A stretch of 64,000 nucleotides of DNA from Ophthalmolycus amberensis (GCA_024529925.1 JAFEUB010001412.1:975501-1039500), one strand, 5' to 3'; counted from the stretch's first letter, positions 39,042 to 51,650 are shown. Notes: a model not told the origin generated them from the sequence alone. A program made the numbers and translations.

Positions 39042-41141
39042 CTTACATGAGGCAAGCTGAAACATGGAGATGTGTGGGACACACATGTTGACCTACACTG
39101 CCATGTAGTTGGGCATGTGTGGGATGTTAGCATTCAAATTAAACAACAAAATAACTGTCAAGTAATAGTGTATTTGTGCACTAATGTATAATAGACCGCA
39201 CATAGACCTACATACAGAAGATTGTCAAATCAACAAGCATCTTTCCATAACATACCAGTAAGTAAAAATAAACAACAGCTCAATTAACAAACTGATAACA
39301 CCACTTAAAAAAAAAACGTTTACCGTGCTACAAAGGTGGAAGTAAAGTAAAAGAATGAAAAAATGGAAATTCTAAGATTCTAGGAGGGAGTAGTGTAGAG
39401 AGAGCTCCACCGTGTATTGAGCTTGGCAGGCTGCAGCAGAGGCAGCAGTGTGATTGAATGCCTGTGTGGAGAGGCAGCAGTGGTCGAAGAAGACTAATCA
39501 AATAAAGGGTGATGACATCGCAGCAGTGTATGGTCACGGCCAGCACCGAGCGGTGTGACGGCATAAAGACAGTAAAGCATCACCATCAAATTGCAGCGCA
39601 GACATCACCGACGTAGAGCCACCTAACCGAGCTCATTCTCTCAATTTGCCCAGAAAGGAAACTTGTCGTCACTATGGATCCCTCAGGAGATGTTACTAAA
39701 CGATGGGGAGACACAAAGAGGCTCCACCTTTTTTAATCTGTTTGCTCTCTATTTTTGTTCTCCTTGTGCGCACTCTTTTTTTTTTTATTGTTTTAGCTGT
39801 TGCAGAACTGAAGCACATTTTGTCATTCCTCCATATAGTCTTGTTTGTGAACTGGAGGCAAATCTCCTACGCAAAAATAAATTGGCAGCCTTGCGAACCA
39901 TTAATCCTCAAACAGCTCACATACGTCAGAGAAAAAAAACAACGCAAATTCTCTCCTGCTTCAGATTCCAATATTTGTGAGCATATGGTCACTTCTTCTC
40001 ACCTGTACAGACACACTAAAAGAGCATCGGTGTCAGAGACCAAGGAGCATGGACCAAGCTGCGTTATTAGTGTTTTTGTAATGGTTGGACAGATCTAGAC
40101 TATAGCTGTTTACAGTCTTTATACTAAGCAAAGCTTTTCATTAAACTCTTGGCAAGAAGCCAAATAAGCTTATTTCCCAAAACTACCCCTTTACACCAGT
40201 CAGCAGAGCGATTAAACTCAAAATAAGGTGTTTGGGGAGCCACACCGATACAGAACCTGTTGATTATTATTTTCCAGTTTCAGCTGAAAAGGTCACGGGG
40301 GATATAATTTGCATTCTAACACAGACAACAGATCACATCAATTAACCCTGAAACAAAGGAGTGTTTTACTTGCATTTCAGCTGTAAGCCCTTAATGCTCT
40401 GTGACTTTTTGATTGCAAATGCGTCACGTGGGGATCGATACATAACTACTTCCCTCGAGACAGAAGATCGATTATATTGTTTTGTACGTAATAAGCAGTG
40501 AAAATCTTCCAAAGCTCTTGTTATTGCTCAGTGACACCTGGAATGCCCACTCAAACCATTAACACCATTAAACCATCCTGTGTGGTTTCCACTTTTCACA
40601 GCCAGCCTAATGAATGTGTGAATCAACGTCTCAGCATCCTTTCTTACTGCACATACCCTCCAGGGTCTTCATTAGGCGCTCTGAAAAGAGATTTAAGTCC
40701 TGTCATTTGAAATGGGGAATCCCCAAAGAGCAAATATCCCGGGCAAGAAGACCAATGACATACGCACATATACGTACAACCACACACACACTACTCTCAA
40801 CCTTATTAAACCCATTACATGTCTGCCCAGTGTGTGGGTCATGAGTCCCTCAGGTCGTGTGTGAGTGCAGAGAGAGAGAGAGTATGATAGGCATCAGAGC
40901 CACTGACGTCTGGAAGCTTGGGGTTATTACATCACTGAGGGCAGAGACGAACACACACACAGCGGCAGCAGAAGCAGCATCAGATAATCTAATCCGTGGA
41001 AATGAAAGAATTAATCATATACAATGAGAAAAATGTCTATCTAACGGTAGATTGTGGTGGATGTTGTGGCTCTTTGTCTCTATCTGTGTTAGTGGATTCT
41101 TTTCCTCCTCTTATGAACCTATTGCTTCCGGGTATGTGTTA

Positions 41142-41173
<32 letters not shown>

Positions 41174-44082
41174 GTCTATAGTATAAGCTGTTGTAAATAC
41201 TTAAAGTTTGCCAATAGGAATAAACTAGTAGGCCTGTACCATTAAGGAAGACACTATTCCACTATTATTTATTGTACTATTACAGAATATGTATTTATTT
41301 ATTTACTCTACATCATATAACTTAATACCAGGTGTGGCCTTGTGTGTAACATGTTACAGCAGTATAGAGAACGGCACTGTTGTCTACGTATTTACAAAAC
41401 ACTTATTGGTAAACTACCTGCGTATCTTACATGTCTTTTTAGCTATCGATGGAATTCACAATACACAAGTCATTATGTTAATACTGACATTGAGAAACTG
41501 GCTCTTACTTAAATTCATCTGTTTTTTATGAATTGATGTTGTCCATAATGTCACCGTCTCTGGCCTGTCTGTTGTATTTTTTACTTGCTATCCATTTACA
41601 GCTGCAGAACCAAAACCCCAGCAGAACTGCAACTTGCCAACGTGTTTCAGTACAGTGACTCACATCGACTCAAAGTGATGGTATCAAAACACCTGCGGAC
41701 AGATTATCACAGTGCAAATATGAGGTATCTCAAACCTTCTATTTCGTGTCAAAATATCTGCTTAAGAAGCGCCTGTTAGTGGGCATTGAATGCGGGGGAT
41801 GCCCTGCAGGTGCAGTCTGAGGGCTCAGCTCAGGAGGTGCAGTTGGTGGGATTTCATCAGTTTTAATAAGGAGGTGCACCCTAGGGGCCCCATTGCACAG
41901 TGCAGCTTCATCTGAGAATTACTGAATTATGAATCATGATTACTCATGAAATTATAATATAGTCTATGAGCCATAGAAATTTTCATAATGTATGATACAT
42001 TAAACAAACTCCAAAGGAATTGAAAAAGAGAAAAGATGGCATAATAAAAAATTTAAAAAAGCATAGAGCTTATGAAAAATATATAGGAAAGACAAACAGC
42101 AAATGGAACTACTCTCTTCCCCAACACAACCTGTAAATGAAAGTTACGCAAGACTCGATGCCCTGAAATAAACCTGCTGGAGCTGAGATTCATTGGTGGA
42201 AAACCCAAATACTTCAAACGGTGAAAAGAAAGCATGGCACCTTTGTGGTGTTTTGTCCTTGTTAAATGTCGCCATCTGTTTGGGCTGTCAGTGTTTTGTT
42301 CTGTGGGTGGATGGATGTTTTATGAAGACCACACGTACATGGGCAGCCTTTAAATTCAAACTCCCTCTACTTTCTGCTCTACTTTGCTGTTGAGTTTGAC
42401 TTATTTGAAATAGCCTAACAAAATGGATCACATCACCATCATTCTTGATGTTTCCTTCTCTTAGGCTTGCTGAAACTCTGCTTTATGTATGCATGTGACA
42501 AAAAACCTGGAGATCAAAACCAGCCCAGGGATAAAGACGTGGGGCTGTGACATAAATACATTTAATTAGTTTCACTTTGTTTGTCCCCAAGATTCCTCTT
42601 CTACAAAAGAGGCAAGTGGAGCTTTGTGGTCGATGTGATTCATTAAATAACGTGCACACCTGCCAAGTGTGCTCTGCTTCAACACAGTCTCACGGCAGTT
42701 GGTGAATCACTCACAACCAGCAATCTAATGGTTTGGTGTACAGGGACAAGCATGGTCCATATTTTTGTTGTCACTTGCAACATTACAAAACGAAATTGAG
42801 GTTTAGGCATCAAAACCAGTTCGGTTTAGCAAAAACAGAACAGCTGGGCTCAAAATAACAACGATACAACTAAATTAATGTTAGGGCGAGGCAACAATTG
42901 ACATTGAGACACGTGGTGCCGAACACTTTTCTCGTGGTTGGTTGTCCAAAGTCTATGTTTGTGTCTATGTACACAAAAGCAGTAGATTACATCATGTGAC
43001 AATTTCACACCCTGCCATGATACTGGGCTGTCTGTTTTGACATCATATTATACAAACAGTATAACGTCGACATAAAAAAAATAAAAAATAGCACTAGAAA
43101 TACATTTGGATGGTGCATTGTAAACATTTCTGAAGGTATGTATATTTACTGATGAGACAAAAACACTTGTAAATGGATCTTTTCATGCTTTATCAAACTA
43201 TTTTGTCTGTGTCGTGCCACAACTTTAACAGGCCTACAGTATTGAATAATGGTCGAATAAATGTTGAGTGTGTGCGGTTTTAAACAGCAGTGACGACTGT
43301 CCTTGTTCGTGGTGCTGATTGTGTTGAAGGCGCTGACCTTGGTGCTGAAGTTTGGGATTTATGACATGCTGTCTTTACTTGTACTGGACAATATGTGGTT
43401 ACACAGACTATTGCTTTTTGTTTTAGTTAACCTGCCGAGCCTATTGAATTACAGGCAGTTATACTATTGTACACTCTAACAGCATATCACATTATCTCAG
43501 TTGAACATTGAGACCCTCTTAGCCTATAAATCCTAAATATATGTTGTTGTTGTTGTTTTTTTATGGACGGACTTTTAATGGTGAAGATAGAGCAAATGTA
43601 TGCGGATTTCTTTCTTCTTTTTCTTTTTTTTAAACAAATGCAGGTGTTTAAAGTTGTCTGATCAGATGCTGACATTTGGGTCCTGTGTTTATTGAGTTAA
43701 GGCTGATATGGCGAGCAATGAAAAGTGTTGAATATTGATTATTTGGCAGTAGGCTAATGTGATACTGCACCCTGGGTCCCTGCGCTCACAGCACGCGCGT
43801 CACTCTCCTGACATCAGCAAACAGCTTAAATACCCGCAGCACCAACGGTGTCAACACAACCAGGCACACCTTCATGTGGGCTCAACGGGAGACAAACACT
43901 GCTGCAAACGAAACAGAAGAAGCACTTCAATGTAATGCACGTCATGCTCTCACAGGATAATTCGGGATGTAATGTTACAGCTCATGATTTATTTTTATAA
44001 GCGCTCTATATTTACACAGGAAGTGTTGTTACATCGCGGAAAGTCCTCGCACTTAAACCCTTGTGCAGTCTTGGTTTAAATT

Positions 44083-45693
44083 ATGATCAACGACACTCTT
44101 GCGTTTGGAGAACTGGACACGAATATTTCTGAGTCCCTGACGCCTCTCTCTCTCAGCCACAACCAAAGCGTGTTCCCTGCGCTCCGGCTGGAGTCCAAGT
44201 CTCTGGTCACTTCAGCCACGATGTTCGCCGTGGGTGTCCTAGGGAACATCATCGCCATCGTCGTGCTGTGTATCTCCAAAAAGGAGCAGAAAGAAACCAC
44301 CTTCTACACGCTGGTCTGCGGGATGGCCATCACGGATCTGTTGGGAACATGCTTCACCAGCCCGGTGGTGATCGCCACATATGTGGCCAACCGCTGGCCA
44401 GGAGGAGTGCTGCTCTGCCACTTCTTCTCCTTCTCCATGCTCTTCTTCGGTTCAGCCGGGATGTCAATCCTGTGCGCCATGGCCGTGGAACGATACTTGG
44501 CCATAAACCATGCGTATTTCTACTCCCAGCACATAGACCGGACAATGGCGCGCTTTGCGCTGCTGGTCACCTACCTGGCTAACATTTTACTTTGCATTAT
44601 GCCCAGTTTTGGCTTCGGACAGCACGTCAGGCACTTTCCCGGGACTTGGTGCTTTCTGGACTGGAGGGCGATGGATCCACTTGGAGCCTGCTACTCCTTC
44701 TTGTACGCCGGCGTGATGCTGGTGCTCATCGCAGTGACAGTTTTGTGTAATTTGGCAGTGTGCAGGTCGCTGGTGGGGATGAACCAGACGACCGGGATAG
44801 TCAGGACGGAGTCCTGTGAGCAGGGAGGATCACGTCGCCGCTTCCCCCGGCTGCCGTCGGTCACCTCAGCGGCGGAGATTCAAATGGTCTGGCTTCTGAT
44901 CTTCATGACTATCGTTTTCCTGGTCTGCTCCATCCCTTTAGTGGTAAGGACAACCGGTTATTTTATTACAACTGCCTATTCTATTACGATACTTGCGCAA
45001 TGTGCGTGCCAAATACTTTTTATTATTGTTCTCTATTGTATTTGTTATCAAAACACCTTTCTTACACATTCCCTGTCCATGTTTCTATCCGAACAGGTGC
45101 GAATCTTCGTCAACCAGCTGTACGACCCTGCTTACATCTCTGCTGGGGGGAAGCCTGACTACCGGGGCGACATGTTGGCGATCCGCTTCGCCGCATTCAA
45201 CCCCATATTAGACCCCTGGGTGTACATTTTGTGCCGGAAGAACCTGCTGCTTAAAGGCTGCGAGAAGCTGAAGAGGACAGTGACCCGCGTTAAAGACGGT
45301 CGTGGTGACAACATCGGTTGGGTAGGAGGTCAACACTCCCCTCCGTCTTTAAACAGCAATGACACCAGCTACGCGTCATTACGCACAGCCTGCTACAGGA
45401 ACGACGTGGAACTCCGGGTGACCATCAAGAATACATCTTTTACAGACTTTGCGAGGAGGCAAGCATGGGAGTACGACACCACCCGGGTCAACTTCCACCC
45501 GTTCAGCGTCGAGTCCACCGCGATCCTCGGGTGTGAAGAGGAAGCAGCAGCTAGTTCCAAACAGGAGGTGGCGCTCAAGTCGTCTCCAGGACGCAGCGAA
45601 ACGCCGCTGCTGTCCGCGCACTTTAGAAAAGTGGACATTGTCACCTGCACGTTCAGCACACCGAGTTCATGTCAGTCAGCGAAATGCCTTTGA
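44083..45693 (+). CDS. ptger4: prostaglandin E2 receptor EP4-like
   Basis: A Gs-coupled seven-transmembrane receptor for PGE2 at the plasma membrane. Exon 1 (44083-44943, 287 codons) and exon 2 (45097-45693) join to 485 aa (human EP4 488). The single intron falls right after CSIPLV at the end of TM6, the known prostanoid-receptor intron site. EP4-specific stretches include KKEQKETTFYTLVCG after TM1 and ERYLAINHAYFYSQH (ERY motif). ECL2 carries the prostanoid signature GTWCFLDW. AEIQMV precedes TM6, VRIFVNQLYDP follows it, and TM7 has AIRF plus NPILDPWVYIL with its ligand-binding Arg. The C-terminus ends AKCL (human EKCI). N-terminal glycosylation sites include N3 and N15. The loop before TM6 is shorter than in human. 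Which teleost EP4 paralogue (a, b or c) is not decidable. The intron itself is stop-free and in frame. Confidence 0.94.
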   Translation: MINDTLAFGELDTNISESLTPLSLSHNQSVFPALRLESKSLVTSATMFAVGVLGNIIAIVVLCISKKEQKETTFYTLVCGMAITDLLGTCFTSPVVIATYVANRWPGGVLLCHFFSFSMLFFGSAGMSILCAMAVERYLAINHAYFYSQHIDRTMARFALLVTYLANILLCIMPSFGFGQHVRHFPGTWCFLDWRAMDPLGACYSFLYAGVMLVLIAVTVLCNLAVCRSLVGMNQTTGIVRTESCEQGGSRRRFPRLPSVTSAAEIQMVWLLIFMTIVFLVCSIPLVVRTTGYFITTAYSITILAQCACQILFIIVLYCICYQNTFLTHSLSMFLSEQVRIFVNQLYDPAYISAGGKPDYRGDMLAIRFAAFNPILDPWVYILCRKNLLLKGCEKLKRTVTRVKDGRGDNIGWVGGQHSPPSLNSNDTSYASLRTACYRNDVELRVTIKNTSFTDFARRQAWEYDTTRVNFHPFSVESTAILGCEEEAAASSKQEVALKSSPGRSETPLLSAHFRKVDIVTCTFSTPSSCQSAKCL

Positions 45694-46682
45694 TAAACAA
45701 GTGTTAGCTGCCAACATCTGTTTAAAATGTCTTCAGAGTCGGGCAGCTGTTTCATCTGCACAGAAAACGTTTTAATTCAACTGTGAGCAAAACCACCGGT
45801 GCTAGTGATACAATCCACACTGGATCTCTTAGATGATTCTTAACCACCTAAGGGCCATGTCAGCTTTACAAAAAAGAATACCCACAAACGACCATATCAA
45901 TAAGAATACTCACCGACTGTTACCTTGAATCTTGAAAGCTTTGTTTTCCTCGCATGCCTCCGCGATGAACGGAGAATCAAAAACGGGAGAGAAGTCTAGT
46001 GATTTGAAGCAAATGGAGACCAGGTTTAATAACTTTAAAACAATATCAAACAATCGTTTACAAACTCCCACACAACTTGTGAAGTATAATCCAAGTCTCC
46101 TTTATTTAGTCGGAGGCTCGCTAACTACTTCCCAAACACACGCATCTTCGCGAAAACCTTTTTGAAACACTTCCGTGCAAGTCCGGGGTCTTTTCTCCGT
46201 ATTATGAGTCTCTGTTCACCGTGGAGGCATGCAAGGAAAAGCATCAATTCATGGTAACACGTGGTGAGTAATTGACTATTACAAATGGTAATGTTGTGGC
46301 TGAGGTATTCCTTTAAATGAAACTACTTTTCAGTCAACAGCACTCGGTCATCATACATCCCTCTTGCAGCACAAAGCTCTCTAAATTGAAGCTTTGTTTT
46401 AAGGTCAAGTGTTCCAGTTGAGGATGTGCATTTCCTGCATCTTTTTCATATCAACCAGAATATGTCTCCATTCAGGTGAGGTGCAGAAAAACACATCTAC
46501 CCCCCAACCTACTACAGCTTTAAACTGTATGTACAATTGTATGTACAGTGAACTTAAATCTGACCTTTAGCTACAATTGTAGTGGAGTCTGGTTTGCTTT
46601 ATAACAAGACTTCTGCTGAAAGGGACACAGAGAATTGTGATCATTTCCAAACATGGAAATATAATCATACCCCATGGGTACA

Positions 46683-46688
46683 AATAAA
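46683..46688 (+). terminator. ptger4: candidate EP4 receptor poly(A) signal
   Basis: The first clear AATAAA downstream, about 990 bp after the stop. Weak evidence, since the motif is common by chance. Confidence 0.3.
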
Positions 46689-47352
46689 GGGTGTGACACT
46701 CGGAAGAGTTTGATACACTGTATGAATCCATATGTGCCATTCACAATATACATATGTATATATTCATTGTGTGTTGTTGTTACATTTGATTTGATACTTT
46801 AAACAAATCTAAGTGCTGCTAATGTACTCTGTGTTGCATGATGCAGAGAAAACTGAATGTAGACCTTTTGAAACTAATTAAATCTTGTTTTATATTGCAC
46901 AATTGCATAATATGTTTTGATTACAGCCATTATGAACATATCACCATTTTAAAGAAAGAAAAAGAGATACTGTTGCTGTAAGCTATATGACCTTTGGTGT
47001 TTGCTGCATGTGTTGTTTGATCCGTGCAGAAAAAAAACAAAAACACAGAAGACAGCACACCGCTGAATTTGACCTGTTCTGCTGGTTCAAAAGCAAATGA
47101 TCTTTTAAAGCATAAAGACATTCTCGGTTGAGCAGACAGGCGGCAGGCGAACGACGCCACCCAGGGCACAGGTTCACATTTTAATGTTTATTTTAGACCA
47201 GCAGGTGGCTCTATGACATAATAAGTCCCCTTTAAATTGAACTGAGAAAGGTGGTGGTGTTGATCCTGCTCACATGAAAATAAAATCATTATGGCAGTTA
47301 AAAGTCTTCAAGTGAAGCAAACAGTGGTAACAAGATGTATATTAAAAAAAAC

Positions 47353-47358
47353 TTTATT
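47353..47358 (-). terminator. artn: candidate artn poly(A) signal
   Basis: AATAAA on the minus strand about 1.3 kb past the artn stop. Nearer candidates in the AT-rich stretch around 47940-48000 cannot be excluded. Confidence 0.3.
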
Positions 47359-47398
47359 CTCTTAGAGGATAATGCCATACAAAAATAAAGAAAACTTT

Positions 47399-47429
47399 TT
47401 ATAATAATAATAATAATAATAATAATAAT
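47399..47429. repeat. AAT microsatellite
   Basis: About ten ATA/AAT units without interruption. Confidence 0.9.
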
Positions 47430-48631
47430 GTGACATACAGGGAGCGTTTAACTGAATGGAAATCACCACTTTAAGATGAAAAACAATGAGGTCCTGCAGT
47501 GTAAATGTTTGTTCTTGTTTGCTGTACATCCACTCTGAACATTGAGCCTGACTGATGGGGAGAAGGTGATATCATTACCCTGCTGTCAGACTTACGTATG
47601 TGAGGTGCTCTTGAGAAAACAACATGTAGTTAGATATACCACATCATTTCAATGTCGGTCAATTTGTTTCTGGTGATCTGTTATAAGGATTTTTTTAAAG
47701 TGTCTGTGATCGCATGTAAGACAGAATGTAAGCTTTTGGATTGTTGTTGTTTTTAAATCTTTTATAAAATCACAAGTCTATTGCATCCAATCTAATTCTG
47801 CCCAGAACCATCTGTCCAGTCCAGGTTTATGAGGTGTTGGATAAATGTGGAAATGCACCTTTAAAAAAACATACGTACTGTATCCAAGCAGAAGTAACAT
47901 GAAATGTAAATCGGCAATAAATAGATATTTATCTACAATATAGAGTTAATAAAACAGCTCTCATATGAAGCTATAATAAATAAATAATTTATCAGAAATA
48001 AATATATGTTACTTTTATACAGTAATACATGAAGATGCATGGCATCCATTTGGCTGAGTTCACCTGAACATAGAAACGGTATAATGCAATGTCCCTGTTT
48101 TTATGTGACAAAAATGATATACTTTTGGGAGGAGCTGATGTCACTGTGAGTAAGTAGTGAACATCATATCAGTCTTTTCTTTTGACAGAATATAAAGGCA
48201 GTGACAGTCCTTTAATTGCGTCTTCCCCTTCATATCTCTTGAGCTTCCGCCTTCAGGCCTCGTCCATTTAAAAGCAGAGCAGTCGTGTTAACTGGTCTGG
48301 AGTGTCCTGCATTCAGCTGAAAACAATGAACTCTTGGAAGACGCAACAATAAATCCAGGCTGTGATTCCCTGATGACTTCCCCCTCACTCTCTGATTTTG
48401 ACCATTGACATCAATCGTCCAGCTGCACCCAGACCCTCGTCCTCCTCAACAGGAGATACGCCACAGGAAGCCAACAAGTGGCCTCCGTCACTTCCTTGGC
48501 TCTGTGTGTGTAACAGCGGCGCCCTCTGGCTTTTCCCTGTACCCGGGCCGTCCACACCCTGAGCCTCTTGACTCCTCTCTGTTCAGGATGTGCGACACCC
48601 CTCCCAGTCACCTTCTCCCTCGTTCACGCCT

Positions 48632-50791
48632 TCAGCCCATACACATGCAGCTGGCTGCTGATAACGACTGGATAGTCCTCCACGTGGTCTGGGCGTCCAT
48701 GAAGGAAACCGGCTCGTACCGGTCGGGCCGGCAGCAGGGGTGGCTGATGACCTTGCGGGCGGTGCGCCGGGGCAGCGAGCCGTTCTCCAGCAGCGCCTTC
48801 AGTGCCAGGTCGTAGTTTGTTCTTGAAGACTGGCAGGAGCCAACGCAAAACTTGAAGAGGACAATCTCATCCGAGTCAAACCCCAGGCCCAGGTCCCGAA
48901 CCTTCATCTCTTTCTTCTCCACACGGCAGTCCCTGCTGCTTTGCTTCGGCTGTCTGCTCTTACCTTTACCCTTTCTATCTACTCTCCCTGTCTCTTCCTC
49001 TTCTTCTTTCTTCTTCCTCTTCTTCTTTTTCTTTGGTGAACCCTTGGGTTGAGGTTCTGAGGGGTCAGAGGAGCGGGGGGAGCGCCCCGCCCAGCGACTA
49101 CTGGGATGGTCATCCACCTCGTCTATTACAAAGGGGTCTAAAATGGAGAAAAAAAAGGCAGAGCGAGAGTCACATGAAAAGGAATACTTATACAGGAAAT
49201 TATGAGCAATAACATGCAAATGATCCTGCTAAATCTAAAATGTCACGTCTACCTTTTGACTTAAAAAGACTTGTCGCCCTTTAAATCTCATGCAAATATA
49301 TATTTAATGATTGAAATCCAGAGCAGATCCCCGGACTCATGCCCTCTTTCCACTCTAATACTGTCTGGTGAAGCAGATGTGCTGTAAATTACACTTCCAC
49401 AAGAGCATTAGTACCATGTAGAGTGTGCCAAGTAGAGTAAGGTTCACTGTCGTCTTCCTGCTCCTCGTCCTCCACCACCTCTGGCAGCGTCACAGGAAGC
49501 TCTCTCTCCTCCTGGCCTGCCAGCAGGCCCACAGCAGGGCCCGCGTCTGATCCCACACCAGCAGAACCAGCTTTCATATGAGCTCCTTCCACTTGAGGCA
49601 GCAGAGAGAGCAGCACCCAGAGCAGCACCTACAGGAGACAGAAGTCACATGTTAGCTGACAAAAGGTATTGTTTTTAGTACTTTATAAAAGTGATAATTC
49701 TTTCATCTGTAATAATTGATTTTTAGGGCGACAATTTGTGAACATGATATATTCTCACCTTATAAAGCTGACATGATGAAACTGTGAAGCAATTGAGTGT
49801 TTACATGTCCAGCAGGCGCAGAGCTACATTAGCATTTTCTTTCTTTTCTAACGTTTAATACAGAAATCTTGATTTGTGCCGCTTTAAATGGATTTATAAA
49901 GACACATCGTACTAAAATACTTAAGTTATAACAGTTCTGCTGTGTAGATTGTCATATTTAGCAAACAAGATATAACGTGTTAACTACAGAGCTTTAGAGG
50001 TGCTGGCAGTTGTATTTTCATCTGCATTTGAACAGAGCTAGACTAGCTGTGTTTTTGCTGAGCTAAGCACCTGCTGACTGACATGACAGTGATATCGCTC
50101 TCATCTAGTTGAGCAACAAAGCGAATAAACGTTATTGCCAAAATGTAAAAAGTATTCTTTGAAATAGATTTTTGGGGACGCATTGTTCTCAGCTATTTCT
50201 AGAAAGTTAAGAATCACAGAGTGGTGTTCAGCTCTGCTGTTCTTTCAAAGAAAAGATCAATGGTCTGTTTGGTCTTCTGCTTTCGTGGTAACCATGTACT
50301 TAATAACAAAACTAAGTTGACAGAGTGCTTTGCAGATATAAAAACAACTAATACTTATATGAGAACATACGAGCTACAGCAGTACTTTGTGTTAGGCCTA
50401 TTTCATCAAAGGAGATTTCACTTACTCTTCCATAGTACTAAGTCTTTCTGCGCTGGATCAATCTTCGTCCACTGGCTTAGAATTTATCAATGAAAGCTTC
50501 GACGATGACATGGTTTTATGGAAAGCTTAGTTCTGAGCCTTTGTGGGGATGGATTTCATTAACAATTTATACCTACACATAACTCATCCTCTGGTTATGA
50601 TTGTTTGTAGCAATGGTGAGGCATTATGAGGCAGAACGGCAAATACGAATAGTGAGAGAAAGATGGAGATGAGGAAGAGATGGAAAGTACAGAAAGTGAC
50701 AGAAGAAAAAGCAGAGGAGGAAGAAGGAGAGGAAATGTTGAGGTTACTTTCTCGACGTCTGTTTCTGACAAACCTTGGCTTTTGCTGACAT
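48632..50791 (-). CDS. artn: artemin (GDNF-family neurotrophic ligand)
   Basis: A secreted cystine-knot ligand for GFRalpha3/RET, supporting sensory and sympathetic neurons. The last exon (48632-49137) carries seven cysteines in GDNF-family spacing (DCRV, FCVGSC, PCC, SCMCMG). HPCCRPDRYEPVSFMD and TTWRT match human artemin far better than GDNF or neurturin. The middle exon (49415-49628) enters after an acceptor with VLLWVLLSLLPQVEGA, a signal-peptide core. The first coding exon is tentative: 50774-50791 gives MSAKAK, phase 0, donor AAG|GTTTGT. That totals 245 aa (human 220). An RVDR furin-type site precedes a basic KGKGKSR stretch and the first knot cysteine. A Lys/Glu-rich run (PKKKKKRKKKEEEEE) sits in the pro-region. 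The 49415 donor (GTACTA) is weak; an alternative, GTGAAC, lies upstream in the same phase. Confidence 0.85.
49960..50170 (+). repeat. dispersed teleost repeat in an artn intron
   Basis: Contains gctgagctaagcacctgctg, ctctcatctagttgagcaac and cgaataaacgttattgccaa, blocks I recall from an abundant repeat of fish introns. The fragment near 34285-34365 is related, in the other orientation. No ends are clear. Confidence 0.45.
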
Positions 50792-51529
50792 TACACAGGT
50801 AATCTCCTGTCTAGCCTTCCTCCGAACTCTCCATCGGGTCCCACCTGTAGAAAGAGAGAAAGAGAGGAACGTAAGAACAAGAACAAGGCTTCACTCTGTC
50901 GACTTTGCTCCTCCCAGAACTTCCCTTGAAAAGGTTAACATAAACTAAAGGCACAACATGCGGGCAATATGATGTCTTCACATTCACAATAATCCAGATA
51001 CTGTAAAAAACAAAAACAGCCCAGCCTGTCACATAAATCACGTCCTGAATGCACGAGGCCGCCGTGTTTGTTGCTGCTTCAGTAAAAGATCAGTGTTTGC
51101 TGGCAGCTAGCGTGGCCAGTGTCGGCTTGTCGGTTCATACATCCATGCAAACGGCCCTGGTCCGGCAACAAAAGGCAGCATCTGCGATATACACTTGTCA
51201 AAGGCATTCTTCAGGGTTATTCCTGTGGCAGAGGTACAAGCAGGGGGAACCAGGCATAGCGAGAGCACTTCGCGGAGGTCCCAGACAAAAAAAAAAACAC
51301 ACAAATGCAGGACAGGTGATAAGAAGTGTCACGGAGGCAGATGTTTATATATAGTACGTGCAGTTTTGAGGATTGCGCCGGCGGCAGAGCAACCACACAT
51401 CCCATAACATGAGGTCATGAGGGTGTTTTATGGCCCCCAAAATGCTCAGCTCAGCTCAGAAGCAGTAACTTTATACGTTTCTCATCTATCTCGCATCAGC
51501 TCGACAGAAAAGTATTACGACAGGACAAG

Positions 51530-51650
51530 TCGCAGGATCGCGAAGTTTTTAAGGATACATCCTCTGGACACAATGAACATCCGTACAAAACGACATGGCG
51601 ATCCATCCAAAGTTTGTTGAGATATTTCAGTCTGGACCACTGTGACGGCG
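51530..51650 (-). repeat. dispersed teleost repeat, copy 2 of the three-copy family
   Basis: On the minus strand it reads ggtccagactgaaatatctc, then aactttggatggatcgccat, then tacggatgttcat and ccagaggat. It aligns block for block with the plus-strand copy at about 56490-56580, roughly three quarters identical by eye. Confidence 0.65.

Larger units (their letters stand above)
29522..44082. other. 14.5-kb gene-poor interval between pif1 and the EP4 receptor gene
   Basis: No reading frame with family resemblance or paired splice sites. It contains a tRNA-like relic (about 31060-31130), a complete short hAT-like element (32369-32763), part of a high-copy repeat (about 34285-34365), a LINE 3' end (about 38700-39041), a CCCA-rich minisatellite (about 31980-32030) and scattered simple repeats. 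The 250 bp before 44083 probably include the receptor's promoter and 5' UTR, but no clear TATA box is seen. Confidence 0.5.
45694..48631. other. 3' UTRs and intergenic DNA between the EP4 gene and artn
   Basis: No coding signal. The block at about 45900-46250 is of different composition from its surroundings and may be an old repeat. An AAT trinucleotide microsatellite lies at about 47401-47429. The artn 3' UTR probably covers about 47350-48631. Confidence 0.45.

Noticed and set aside
39663..40098. Overlapping 105- and 131-aa plus-strand frames
   Set aside because: Two frames are open over the same AT-rich DNA with no family match or splice signals; chance.
49389..49628. Stand-alone 79-aa protein starting at 49628
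   Set aside because: Its first codon is GTG directly after an acceptor (tgtag|GTG), so this is an internal exon of artn, not a gene with its own start.
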